Assembly: GCA_002455915.1 (NCBI GenBank)
Contig: DKLU01000329.1
Coordinates: forward strand, 492-8,516
From: Chryseobacterium sp. UBA6632
GTDB lineage: Bacteria > Bacteroidota > Bacteroidia > Flavobacteriales > Weeksellaceae
Reading direction: 5' to 3'
Length of the DNA stretch: 8,025 bases
Positions 1-5,801 of the stretch are shown here, in pieces; within the stretch, counting starts at the first letter, position 1; each line of letters opens with the position of its first letter. The notes below the pieces were generated by a model, which saw nothing but the letters and a program-made list of their open reading frames with translations, had not been told where the DNA came from and ran no database searches. The position numbers and the translations under genes were made by a program.

Positions 1-14
1 CGCTCTTCCGATCT
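1..14. other. Residual Illumina adapter sequence (not genomic)
   Basis: The first 14 bases, CGCTCTTCCGATCT, are identical to the 3' end of the Illumina TruSeq universal (read-1) adapter. The base before GCTC is C, as in the read-1 adapter; the index-side adapter has T there. A 14-base exact match exactly at the sequence edge is very unlikely by chance. In the YceI reading frame these bases would encode RSSD plus part of a Leu, which does not look like the family sequence. The recognisable TQPVTLD stretch begins right after the adapter. I infer an untrimmed contig end. Confidence 0.93.
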
Positions 15-219
15 TACACAACCTGTAACTCTTGATGTAGATTTCAACGGAATTAACGTAGATCCATGGGGAAATACAAAGGCTGGTTTCTCTTTTGAAG
101 GGAAAATCAACAGAAAAGATTTCGGATTAAACTGGAATGCTGCTCTTGAAGCTGGAGGTGTAATGGTAAGCGAAGAAGTAAAAATCGCCGGAGAATTACA
201 GTTCGTAAAACAAGCGTAA
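15..219 (+). CDS. YceI family protein, C-terminal fragment
   Basis: The partial gene is read in the frame starting at position 1 and ends at TAA (217-219); its 5' part lies outside the window. About 67 residues are visible, beginning TQPVTLDVDFNG. They contain the YceI C-terminal signatures DPWGNTKAGFSFEGKINRKDFG, a tryptophan in LNWNAAL, and a final beta strand VKIAGELQFVKQA. YceI proteins (PF04264) form a lipocalin-like beta barrel that binds polyisoprenoid or other amphiphilic lipids. They are usually periplasmic, but the N-terminal region that would show a signal peptide is missing here. The next gene downstream is a DODA-type dioxygenase, separated by a repeat and a terminator. Family assignment is strong; the ligand is unknown. 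Confidence 0.9.
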
Positions 220-232
220 TAGATTAAACGGG

Positions 233-288
233 TTTTGGGGGAGCCCTGAAAGGGCGACTTAACACAGAATAGGATGCTAATCCTATTT
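233..288. repeat. REP-like double-hairpin intergenic element
   Basis: Two adjacent perfect hairpins follow the yceI stop. The first is GCCCT (243-247), loop GAA, AGGGC (251-255). The second is AATAGGAT (268-275), loop GCTA, ATCCTATT (280-287), 12 bases further on. The motif with GCCCTGAAAGGGC at its 5' end resembles REP-type repeats dispersed between genes in many Bacteroidota genomes. That resemblance comes from memory, and copy number cannot be tested in one window. The element could instead work as an mRNA 3'-end stabilising structure. No transposase is nearby. Confidence 0.55.
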
Positions 289-319
289 AAATTAAATAAA
301 ATCCAAAAAATTTCAACAT

Positions 320-359
320 AAAAAGGTTCAAGGATTGCTAAAAACCTTGAACCTTTTTT
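320..359 (+). terminator. Strong intrinsic terminator between yceI and the dioxygenase gene
   Basis: There is a perfect 13-bp stem, AAAAGGTTCAAGG (321-333) with CCTTGAACCTTTT (345-357), an 11-nt loop and a T-run (354-359). An A-run on the left arm (320-324) makes it partly bidirectional. It lies about 100 bases after the yceI stop and only about 19 bases before the next ATG. It could therefore also govern read-through into the dioxygenase gene. Confidence 0.85.
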
Positions 360-377
360 CATTTAATAATCAATACA

Positions 378-1205
378 ATGAACCTCAACGATCTACAAAA
401 CATAAGCGAAAATTTCAATAATACTCAAAGAATGCCTGTCCTTTTTCTGGGGCACGGTTCGCCGATGAATGCGATTGAAGAAAATCAGTTTGTACAAGGT
501 TTTAGAAAGGCTGCAACTGAGATTCCGAAACCGAATGCTATTTTGTGTATTTCTGCGCACTGGTTTACACAGGGAACGAAAGTGACCGCGATGGATATGC
601 CGAGAACTATTCATGATTTTGGAGGTTTTCCACAGGCTCTGTTTGATGTTCAGTATCCTGCGCCGGGAAATCCTGAACTAGCAAAAGAAACTGTCGAATT
701 ATTAGCACCTATTTTCGTGGAAGAAGATCATAATTGGGGCTTGGATCATGGAGCGTGGTCTGTCATCAAACATATGTATCCGAATGCAGATATTCCTGTC
801 ATTCAGATGAGTATTGATTATACAAAACCTCCTCAATATCATTTTGATTTAGCTAAAAGATTAAATAAACTTCGCGAAAAAGGTATTTTAATTATCGGAA
901 GCGGAAATATTGTTCATAATTTAAGGTTAATCGACTGGAGAAATATCAACACCGTCGGAGCCGGCTGGGATTGGGCGATTGAAGCTCGTGAGAAAACCAA
1001 TAACTGGCTTTTGGATGGAGATTTTCAACATATTATCGATTATCAAAAACAAGGAACTTCACTGCAATATGCAATTCCGACTCCAGATCATTATTTACCA
1101 TTGATTTATACTTTAGGTTTAAAAGATAAATCTGAAAATTTAGCTTTGTTCAATGATGAATTAATTGGGGGCTCATTAAGCATGACGAGCGTGAGAATTG
1201 GATAA
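378..1205 (+). CDS. ygiD: DODA-type extradiol ring-cleavage dioxygenase (4,5-DOPA dioxygenase, YgiD-like)
   Basis: The 275-residue protein belongs to the class III extradiol dioxygenase superfamily (LigB/DODA, PF02900). Visible family motifs are LGHGSPMNA (His26), ISAHW (His61), HDFGGFP (79-85), GLDHGAWS (His124), GSGNIVHNL (His180) and PTPDHYLP (His238). The metal-site histidines known from E. coli YgiD correspond to His26, His61, His180 and His238. YgiD homologues open the ring of L-DOPA between carbons 4 and 5 in vitro, using a single bound divalent metal; the natural substrate in flavobacteria is not established. No signal peptide is visible, so it is probably cytoplasmic. The ATG at 378 is preferred over Met19 (432) because the length fits the family and flavobacterial relatives, as I recall, carry a similar N-terminal extension. 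No Shine-Dalgarno sequence is visible. A terminator hairpin ends about 19 bases upstream, leaving little room for a separate promoter. Family is certain; substrate is inferred. Confidence 0.92.
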   Translation: MNLNDLQNISENFNNTQRMPVLFLGHGSPMNAIEENQFVQGFRKAATEIPKPNAILCISAHWFTQGTKVTAMDMPRTIHDFGGFPQALFDVQYPAPGNPELAKETVELLAPIFVEEDHNWGLDHGAWSVIKHMYPNADIPVIQMSIDYTKPPQYHFDLAKRLNKLREKGILIIGSGNIVHNLRLIDWRNINTVGAGWDWAIEAREKTNNWLLDGDFQHIIDYQKQGTSLQYAIPTPDHYLPLIYTLGLKDKSENLALFNDELIGGSLSMTSVRIG

Positions 1206-1210
1206 ACAAA

Positions 1211-1239
1211 AAATCGGAAGAAAATTATTCCTCCGATTT
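1211..1239 (-). terminator. Terminator between convergent dioxygenase and stefin-like genes
   Basis: The hairpin AAATCGGAAGAA (1211-1222), loop AATTA, TTCCTCCGATTT (1228-1239) has one mismatch in a 12-bp stem. Read on the minus strand it is followed by TTTTTTGTTT, an excellent T-tract for the stefin-like gene. On the plus strand the tail is short (TTTC), so it may serve the dioxygenase gene less efficiently. It occupies the 53-base gap between the two converging stop codons. Confidence 0.8.
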
Positions 1240-1258
1240 CTATACGAAAATGCTGTAA

Positions 1259-1531
1259 TTAAATTCTGTGGATAGAAACAACGTGTGGCTGCCCTTCAAT
1301 CGGAGCATAAATTTCCACTATCGCTTCCCACACAACCTGTGAACCGCCTGGTAAAGACGCCAAACACTTGAAACGGTAGTTTTTTCCGTTTACAAGCTGT
1401 GTAGAGACTTCTTGTGGTTTGTAATTTACACCAATGATTCCGCCCATTGCTTCGTCAAATACTTTTTGATCTTCTGGTGTAAGAGCGTGATATTTCGTCC
1501 ACCCTCCTACTACTAATTCTTGAGTTTCCAT
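1259..1531 (-). CDS. Stefin-like (type 1 cystatin family) putative cysteine-protease inhibitor
   Basis: This 90-residue protein has no signal peptide. Its layout matches animal stefins A and B from end to end. An N-terminal Gly-Gly (9-10) is followed by a helix-like stretch beginning LTPEDQKVFDEA (17-28). The QxVxG inhibitory signature is present as QLVNG (45-49), within VSTQLVNGKNYRFKCLA. A second hairpin, APIEGQPH (76-83), lies where stefins have their LP loop. In stefins the Gly, QxVxG and LP segments form the wedge that enters the active cleft of papain-like (C1) proteases. The fold assignment is by eye. Inhibition is inferred, and no C1 protease is encoded in this window. The start ATG at 1531 has no Shine-Dalgarno sequence but an A/T-rich leader typical of Bacteroidota. 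The frame stays open about 155 bases upstream without a usable start codon. It is monocistronic, with its own terminator downstream. Confidence 0.75.
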   Translation of the reverse strand: METQELVVGGWTKYHALTPEDQKVFDEAMGGIIGVNYKPQEVSTQLVNGKNYRFKCLASLPGGSQVVWEAIVEIYAPIEGQPHVVSIHRI

Positions 1532-1591
1532 AATTAATATTTTGGTATTCCTACTCTTATGGCTTTTCGGATTACGCCCCGTTTTTAATGG

Positions 1592-1707
1592 TTTCTGGTC
1601 TCCATGGTTATTAGTTTTTTTGAATGTAATTTTTCTGATAATTTTAAAAACTTTATTGTTCTTTAAAATGCTACCTTTATAATTACATCACAAAGCTAGA
1701 CCAGAAA
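1592..1707. repeat. Widely spaced 10-bp inverted repeat in the 1532-1811 spacer
   Basis: TTTCTGGTCT (1592-1601) and AGACCAGAAA (1698-1707) are perfect reverse complements 96 bases apart. The right arm touches the candidate -7 box of the stefin-like gene, and the left arm lies in its presumed leader. This may be a pair of operator half-sites or chance. The rest of this roughly 280-base divergent spacer is A/T-rich. It includes a short near-palindrome, ACTAAAAATTTAGT (about 1785-1798), just before the next gene. Confidence 0.35.
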
Positions 1708-1721
1708 AAAAGAAAATAAAA
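1691..1721 (-). promoter_or_regulatory. Candidate minus-strand promoter for the stefin-like gene
   Basis: Read on the minus strand, 1698-1691 is TAGCTTTG, a full match to the Bacteroidota -7 consensus TAnnTTTG. At the expected -33 distance there is only TTTTA rather than TTG, so the match is partial. It would give a leader of about 150 bases. A 10-bp inverted repeat has one arm next to this box (see the repeat at 1592-1707). Confidence 0.35.
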
Positions 1722-1811
1722 GCGTACTAATACTCAATTTTCAGACTCCGTAGAACTACCTATTGCTTAAGATTTTTTTTTATCACTAAAAATTTAGTAA
1801 TATTGTTTACC

Positions 1812-2981
1812 ATGAAAAAAACACTCTTACTTTTTTTAGTATTACTGCCTTTCTATCAAGTAATTGCTCAGATTATTAAAGGGACAGTGACGAATGATGC
1901 CGAACAGAAAATCGCCAACGTAACGATTTATATTGATGGAACCAAAATTGGAACAAACTCCAAGGAAGATGGAAGTTTCAGTTTAAATTCACCCGCCAAC
2001 AATTCGGGAAATATTGTTTTCCAGAAAGAAGGTTATGAAACATTTTCTACGCCGCTTTCGGCAGTTTTAAATAAAACGTTGAAGGTTGTGTTGCTGAAAA
2101 GTAATGATATAGAAGAAGTTCGAATTATTCCTTACACAGAAGAAGCTTATAAAAATTTTATTAATTATTTCTTAGATAATTTTCTTGGATTTGATCGTGA
2201 AAATGTAAGAATTAAAAACCAAAGAACTCTAAAATTTGCTTTCGATAAAAAGAATCAGATTTTAAAAGTAAAAGCTCCCAAAACATTACTTATTGAGAAT
2301 AAAATACTCGGTTATCAAATTGAATACAACCTCATCAATTTCGCAGCCGATTTCAATACTAAAATGGTGAATTATGTCGGGACAAGTTTTTTCAGAGAAA
2401 CAAAAAATTCAGATAAAATAAAACTGAACCGAATGAATGCCTACGACGGAAGCATGCTTCATTTCTTCAGAAGTATTTATCAGAATACGATTTCTCAAGA
2501 TCAGTTTATTGTCAATCATGTGGTAAAAGTTCCCAATCCAAAATACCCTACAGAAGAAGAATTAGCCAGACTGAGCAATTTTAAAGAGATGGCGAGAATT
2601 TCAAGAGTTGCTTCTGTTCCAAATGACATTTTAGATATTTCACAAAGGAAAAACGCCAATAAACCTTACGCTTTGGCCATTACAAAAACATTAATTCCGG
2701 ACACGGATTATGTGAAAAGAGGGAATGGAAAAGTATTGTTTACCTTTAAAGATATGCTTCAGGTGAATTATCAGAAATATGAGTACGAATTGAAAGGAAA
2801 ACAATTTATAAAAACGAAAGATCCCGTTGTAATTTCCTCTTTTTTGCATCCTGAAGGTGAAACTTTTGAAGTTTCAAAAGACGGAAATATTACAAATCCT
2901 GATTTATTGATTACTGAGGGAGATTTTTCTAAAAATAAAATTGAAAACATGCTGCCGCTGGATTATCAGTTGGGAGATTAA
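1812..2981 (+). CDS. Secreted protein with N-terminal carboxypeptidase-regulatory-like domain
   Basis: I place the start at ATG 1812 (389 residues), because MKKTLLLFLVLLPFYQVIAQ is a complete signal peptide with likely cleavage at Ala19-Gln20. A TTG at 1803 would only add three residues. Residues 21-97 look like a CarboxypepD_reg-like beta-sandwich (PF13715 type): IKGTVTNDAEQKIANVTIYI, then GTNSKEDGSFSL and a GYE turn. This domain is common at the N-termini of Bacteroidota TonB-dependent receptors. Here no plug or barrel follows: the remaining roughly 290 residues are a soluble-looking mixed alpha/beta region with no membrane segment and no C-terminal sorting domain that I recognise. The protein is probably periplasmic or anchored to the outer membrane by contacts. 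The function of the C-terminal region is unknown. It converges on the S8 protease gene across an inverted-repeat element that could end both transcripts. Confidence 0.8.
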   Translation: MKKTLLLFLVLLPFYQVIAQIIKGTVTNDAEQKIANVTIYIDGTKIGTNSKEDGSFSLNSPANNSGNIVFQKEGYETFSTPLSAVLNKTLKVVLLKSNDIEEVRIIPYTEEAYKNFINYFLDNFLGFDRENVRIKNQRTLKFAFDKKNQILKVKAPKTLLIENKILGYQIEYNLINFAADFNTKMVNYVGTSFFRETKNSDKIKLNRMNAYDGSMLHFFRSIYQNTISQDQFIVNHVVKVPNPKYPTEEELARLSNFKEMARISRVASVPNDILDISQRKNANKPYALAITKTLIPDTDYVKRGNGKVLFTFKDMLQVNYQKYEYELKGKQFIKTKDPVVISSFLHPEGETFEVSKDGNITNPDLLITEGDFSKNKIENMLPLDYQLGD

Positions 2982-3000
2982 CAGCATTTAGTCTTATAAA

Positions 3001-3111
3001 TTTAACCGCAAAAGGGACAAAAGTTTTTTAAAAACTATCTATTTAAGCCATGCAAAAGCTAGCAATAGCAAATTCTAAAGTCAATAGGCTTTTGGGACTT
3101 TTGCGGTTAAA
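3001..3111. repeat. 111-bp inverted-repeat intergenic element (MITE-like or terminator)
   Basis: The 23-base arms at 3001-3023 and 3089-3111 pair as 14 bp (TTTAACCGCAAAAG with CTTTTGCGGTTAAA), a 3-base mismatched block, and 6 bp (CAAAAG with CTTTTG). The 65-base centre is A/T-rich. The element fills almost the whole gap between two convergent genes (stops at 2981 and 3128), so the transcripts could form a long hairpin at both 3' ends. Similar AACCGCAAAAG-type intergenic repeats are, as I recall, frequent in flavobacterial genomes. No clear target-site duplication is visible in the A/T-rich flanks. Confidence 0.6.
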
Positions 3112-3127
3112 AAATTTTAGTTAAAAC

Positions 3128-4627
3128 TTACTGAACAGCCTGTAAAACATTAATGTTTCCATAGCCGTAGTCTGAGTTTTTAGTAGGATAATAAGTTGAA
3201 GATTGTCTCATTTTATTCAACACCTGATCTCTCGTCCATGAAGGATTTTTAGACCAAACTAATGCCGCGATTCCCGCTGTAGAAGCCGTTGCGACTGATG
3301 AACCGCCAACGTAATCTGTTTGTCCGTTATAATAGCTCAACACCGGAATATTGCTTCCTGAAGCTCTTTCCATTTGGTAAGTGAAAGCAATCTCCGCTCC
3401 CGAATGGCAAACATCACATTTTTGATTAGAAGTATTTTCTTTTACTCCCGTGATGGCTTGTGTTTCTGGCATCCAAGCCGGGAAAATAACCCCGACAAAA
3501 GTGGTAAAACTTGTGGAAGTTCCTCCTGCACAGAAGATTAATTTTCCTTTTGAATACGCATATTTCACTCCATCTTCAATTTTCCCGACAGAGAAAATGT
3601 GCCCCATCGACATAGAAATAATCTTTACATTGTTATTATTTCCCAATTCTGTAAACGCGATTTTCACTCCGTTTTGTTCGTGATAACCATCCAAAACTAC
3701 ATTAGAAGCCGCTCTGTATGTCACCAAATTTGCATTATAAGCTACCCCAACCGGTTGCCCCTGATTATTTCTCGGAGCCGCCATCGCCGAAGCCATGCTC
3801 GTTCCGTGACCACATTTATCAGCAGAACCGTCGTAACCTGTACTCCACGGCCAAACAGAATCTACATACACTCCATTTTTACTGATCGTTCTTCCAGAAG
3901 AAAGTCCGTTATTGAAACTGCTTCCCAACAAAGACTGTTCGGAAGAAACACCACTATCGATTACACCAATGGTAACTCCGGCTCCTGTGCTGTAATTCCA
4001 GGCGCTTGTGATATTGTGTTTCGCAAAAGACCAAGGCGCTTTCGCATTCGGTGTTACCGTTGTATAATCTGCTGCATTTAAAGCGGTAGATTCAAATCCG
4101 CAACCAGAAGAACTTCCGCTGGATTTTGCTGCTGTACCGTTATATTTATTTTCATTTTCAAAATAACGATAATCAGCAGGCTCCAGATAACGGATATTTT
4201 TCATTTTTCGAAGCGCAATAATTGTTTCCTGTTTTTCTATTGCAACATCAATTTGATTTAAATATTTATCCGAAGACAGTAAAATACGGTCGGTTTTTCC
4301 TTCATATTTTTTAATTAAATCTAAAATTTCGCTTTCGATAGCCGCATTATTCGAATCTAAACCTCTGTCGAAAGACGAACCGAAACCGATAGACGCAATT
4401 TTATTTCCCTGAAAAATAGCACTCCATACAAAATGATCTGAAGATTCTTTCCAGGAAAATTTCCCTTTGGTTTTAATCGTTTCGTTAATTTTCTCATTAA
4501 TTTCTTTCGAACTTAACGGATCTTTCTGCGCCACTTCGATATTGGCAGGATTGTTCTGAACGTCTTCCCTGTTACAAGCCGTGAAAACCAAGAACAACAT
4601 CATAAGGTAAAAAACATTTTTCTTCAT
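3128..4627 (-). CDS. S8 subtilisin-family serine protease, lipoprotein
   Basis: The 499-residue protein begins with a type II signal peptide, MKKNVFYLMMLFLVFTAC, making Cys18 the likely lipidated residue. Residues of about 100-157 resemble an I9-type propeptide ending in NIRYLEPADYRYF. The catalytic domain runs from about 195 to the end. Asp224 lies in GVTIGVIDSGV, His274 in CGHGTSMASAMAA, and Ser444 in GGSSVATASTAG. The usual GTSMAxP around the serine is changed to GSSVATA. The oxyanion-hole Asn of the AAGN motif is absent: LIFCAGGT has Gly369/Thr370 there. Additional cysteines are Cys176, Cys272, Cys366, Cys404 and Cys407, the last two in a CDVC pair, so disulfides are possible outside the cytoplasm. 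It has no type IX secretion C-terminal domain. It probably sits on the outer membrane or cell surface as a degradative or processing protease; the substrate is unknown. It lies 116 bases downstream of the GNAT gene with no GC-rich terminator between them, so co-transcription is possible. Confidence 0.9.
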   Translation of the reverse strand: MKKNVFYLMMLFLVFTACNREDVQNNPANIEVAQKDPLSSKEINEKINETIKTKGKFSWKESSDHFVWSAIFQGNKIASIGFGSSFDRGLDSNNAAIESEILDLIKKYEGKTDRILLSSDKYLNQIDVAIEKQETIIALRKMKNIRYLEPADYRYFENENKYNGTAAKSSGSSSGCGFESTALNAADYTTVTPNAKAPWSFAKHNITSAWNYSTGAGVTIGVIDSGVSSEQSLLGSSFNNGLSSGRTISKNGVYVDSVWPWSTGYDGSADKCGHGTSMASAMAAPRNNQGQPVGVAYNANLVTYRAASNVVLDGYHEQNGVKIAFTELGNNNNVKIISMSMGHIFSVGKIEDGVKYAYSKGKLIFCAGGTSTSFTTFVGVIFPAWMPETQAITGVKENTSNQKCDVCHSGAEIAFTYQMERASGSNIPVLSYYNGQTDYVGGSSVATASTAGIAALVWSKNPSWTRDQVLNKMRQSSTYYPTKNSDYGYGNINVLQAVQ

Positions 4628-4743
4628 ATAAAGTAAATTTGATTAGTAAAACCAAGTTATCACTTTATATTGAATTAAAAGAAGATGAATTTTAAATATT
4701 CTTTAATTTTACTATGCTTAAAATACTAATTTAACACAATGAA

Positions 4744-5190
4744 TTACAGCGTCTTCTTATAGCAAACGCTATTTTCGATCCCGATATATTGTCCGTAATT
4801 AGGAATAAGTTGGTAACCATTTTTTTGGTATAAAGCAATGGCTTCCGGCTGTTTCAATCCGGTTTCCAAAACAGCAAAAGTAAAACCTTCTTCTTTTGCC
4901 CAAATTTCCAACTCTGCCAATATTTTTGAGGCAAAACCTTTTCCTCTAGATTCGGGTAGCGAATACATTCTTTTGATTTCTACCGTATCGTCTTCATATT
5001 TTTTGAAAGCTCCGCAAGCCACCGGTTTTTCATCAACATAGAAAAGAACACAATTTTTCAACTGATCGATAGAATTAAATTGATGATAAAAAGCGTGTTC
5101 ATCACCGTCGCGAATGGCTAAATCCTGATCTAGGAATTTTACTAAATATTGAAAATCTTTGTTGGAAGAGTCTGTTCTTGTGATTGTCAT
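4744..5190 (-). CDS. GNAT family N-acetyltransferase
   Basis: The 148-residue cytoplasmic protein has the complete GNAT fold order. An N-terminal strand and helix are followed by strand VACGAFKKY (57-65) and strand TVEIKRMYSLPE (69-80). The acetyl-CoA pyrophosphate-binding loop SRGKGFASKIL (81-91) is the R/Q-x-x-G-x-G/A motif with Arg82, Gly83, Gly85 and Ala87. Motif B, near ALYQKNGYQLIPNYGQY (118-134), carries the usual YQKNGY turn. Such enzymes transfer the acetyl group of acetyl-CoA to an amine; the acceptor cannot be told from the sequence. A consensus-like promoter lies immediately upstream, and a terminator separates it from the DUF2059 gene, so it heads its own transcript, possibly including the downstream S8 protease. 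Confidence 0.88.
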   Translation of the reverse strand: MTITRTDSSNKDFQYLVKFLDQDLAIRDGDEHAFYHQFNSIDQLKNCVLFYVDEKPVACGAFKKYEDDTVEIKRMYSLPESRGKGFASKILAELEIWAKEEGFTFAVLETGLKQPEAIALYQKNGYQLIPNYGQYIGIENSVCYKKTL

Positions 5191-5209
5191 TGAATTGTTT
5201 TTGATAATA

Positions 5210-5242
5210 CAAAATTATTTATTTAAACATAAATTACAGCAA
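5210..5242 (-). promoter_or_regulatory. Flavobacterial-type promoter of the GNAT gene
   Basis: Read on the minus strand, TTG (5242-5240) is followed after 22 bases by TAATTTTG (5217-5210). The second element is a full match to the Bacteroidota -7 consensus TAnnTTTG, with spacing inside the 17-23 range described for Flavobacterium. The start codon at 5190 is only about 20 bases from the -7 box, which implies a leader of roughly 10-15 bases. It lies downstream of the terminator that closes the hutH-DUF2059 unit. Confidence 0.65.
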
Positions 5243-5261
5243 TATTTTATGAATAGACGCG

Positions 5262-5298
5262 ATAAAAACAAAAAAGACTCCCATTTCTGGAAGTCTTT
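5262..5298 (-). terminator. Intrinsic terminator ending the hutH-DUF2059 transcript
   Basis: Read on the minus strand, AAAGACTTCC (5298-5289), a 6-base loop, and GGGAGTCTTT (5282-5273) form a 10-bp stem with one G-T pair. It is followed by TTTTGTTTTT. It begins only about 8 bases after the DUF2059 stop codon at 5306-5308. Confidence 0.88.
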
Positions 5299-5305
5299 GT
5301 ATTAT

Positions 5306-5791
5306 TTATTTTTTAGTAACCATAGGTGGTGGTGGACCTTCTGATTTACTGGGAGGTGGTGACTTAAGATACACCAACTTTACTAAATCAGCATTTATAG
5401 TTTCTGTGACAGTCGAGCCCCAATTGCTCATTTCATTTTGAATTTCAGATAAAATTATAGGAGAATTCTGAATTACTTTCTTACCTAAGTCTGATTTATA
5501 AAAAGTAAGCAATCCATCAATTTCTTTATCTGAAAATTTACTTCCATAAATTTCAATTGCTTTATTTACAAGCTCATCAATATTTATCTTTTTTTCAATA
5601 GATTTCCATTCAGATTCTGGAACATTTGTATACTTTTTTTTATACCTGTCGATAAGCTCTTTTTCTACTTTTTTTGAAAGAGGAAATGCTCCACTTAAAG
5701 AAATTAATTCTTTTACTTTATCCTGCTTTGTTTGAGAAAATGAAAATATCCCAAACAAAATCATTCCTAAATAAATAATTTTTTTCATCAT
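5306..5791 (-). CDS. DUF2059 domain-containing secreted protein
   Basis: I place the start at the ATG-ATG pair at 5791/5788 (161 or 160 residues), because the signal peptide MMKKIIYLGMILFGIFSFS|Q begins there. An in-frame ATG at 5827 would add 12 residues ahead of the signal and overlap hutH by 26 bases. Residues of about 85-140 match the DUF2059 (PF09832) helical pattern: FSDKEIDGLLTFYKSDLGKKV, then a helix through SEIQNEM. The mature protein is small, helical and probably periplasmic. It ends in a proline-rich tail, SPPPSKSEGPPPPMVTKK (144-161), which may be flexible or contact the cell wall. The domain's function is not established. The gene starts 10 bases after the hutH stop, implying co-transcription, and a terminator follows 8 bases after its own stop. 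Domain assignment is good; role unknown. Confidence 0.82.
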   Translation of the reverse strand: MMKKIIYLGMILFGIFSFSQTKQDKVKELISLSGAFPLSKKVEKELIDRYKKKYTNVPESEWKSIEKKINIDELVNKAIEIYGSKFSDKEIDGLLTFYKSDLGKKVIQNSPIILSEIQNEMSNWGSTVTETINADLVKLVYLKSPPPSKSEGPPPPMVTKK

Positions 5792-5801
5792 TGAATTTAT
5801 A

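Noticed and set aside
1586..1606. Six-codon minus-strand frame METRNH followed by a stop, as a possible leader peptide
   Set aside because: Too short, with no codon bias toward a sensed amino acid and no attenuator hairpin after it.
1532..1690. Upstream extension of the stefin-like gene: the same frame is open for about 155 bases before the ATG
   Set aside because: The stretch has no ATG, GTG or TTG start, is very lysine/asparagine-rich from A-rich DNA, and would precede the Gly-Gly that normally begins the inhibitory wedge. Chance openness is the simpler explanation.
1803..1805. TTG as start codon of the CarboxypepD_reg-like protein
   Set aside because: The ATG nine bases later begins a normal signal peptide. 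The TTG would add only Met-Phe-Thr ahead of it.
3599..4081. 160-codon plus-strand frame opposite the S8 protease gene
   Set aside because: It lies wholly antisense to a gene with clear catalytic motifs, and its arginine/isoleucine/cysteine-rich product looks like a shadow frame.
4652..4659. Minus-strand TAACTTGG as -7 box for the S8 protease gene
   Set aside because: It differs from TAnnTTTG at a key position, and no TTG lies at the expected upstream distance.
4628..4743. Possible terminator between the GNAT and S8 protease genes
   Set aside because: Only a weak all-A/T 6-bp stem (ATTTTA with TAAAAT) can be drawn, without a proper T-run, so I do not call a terminator.
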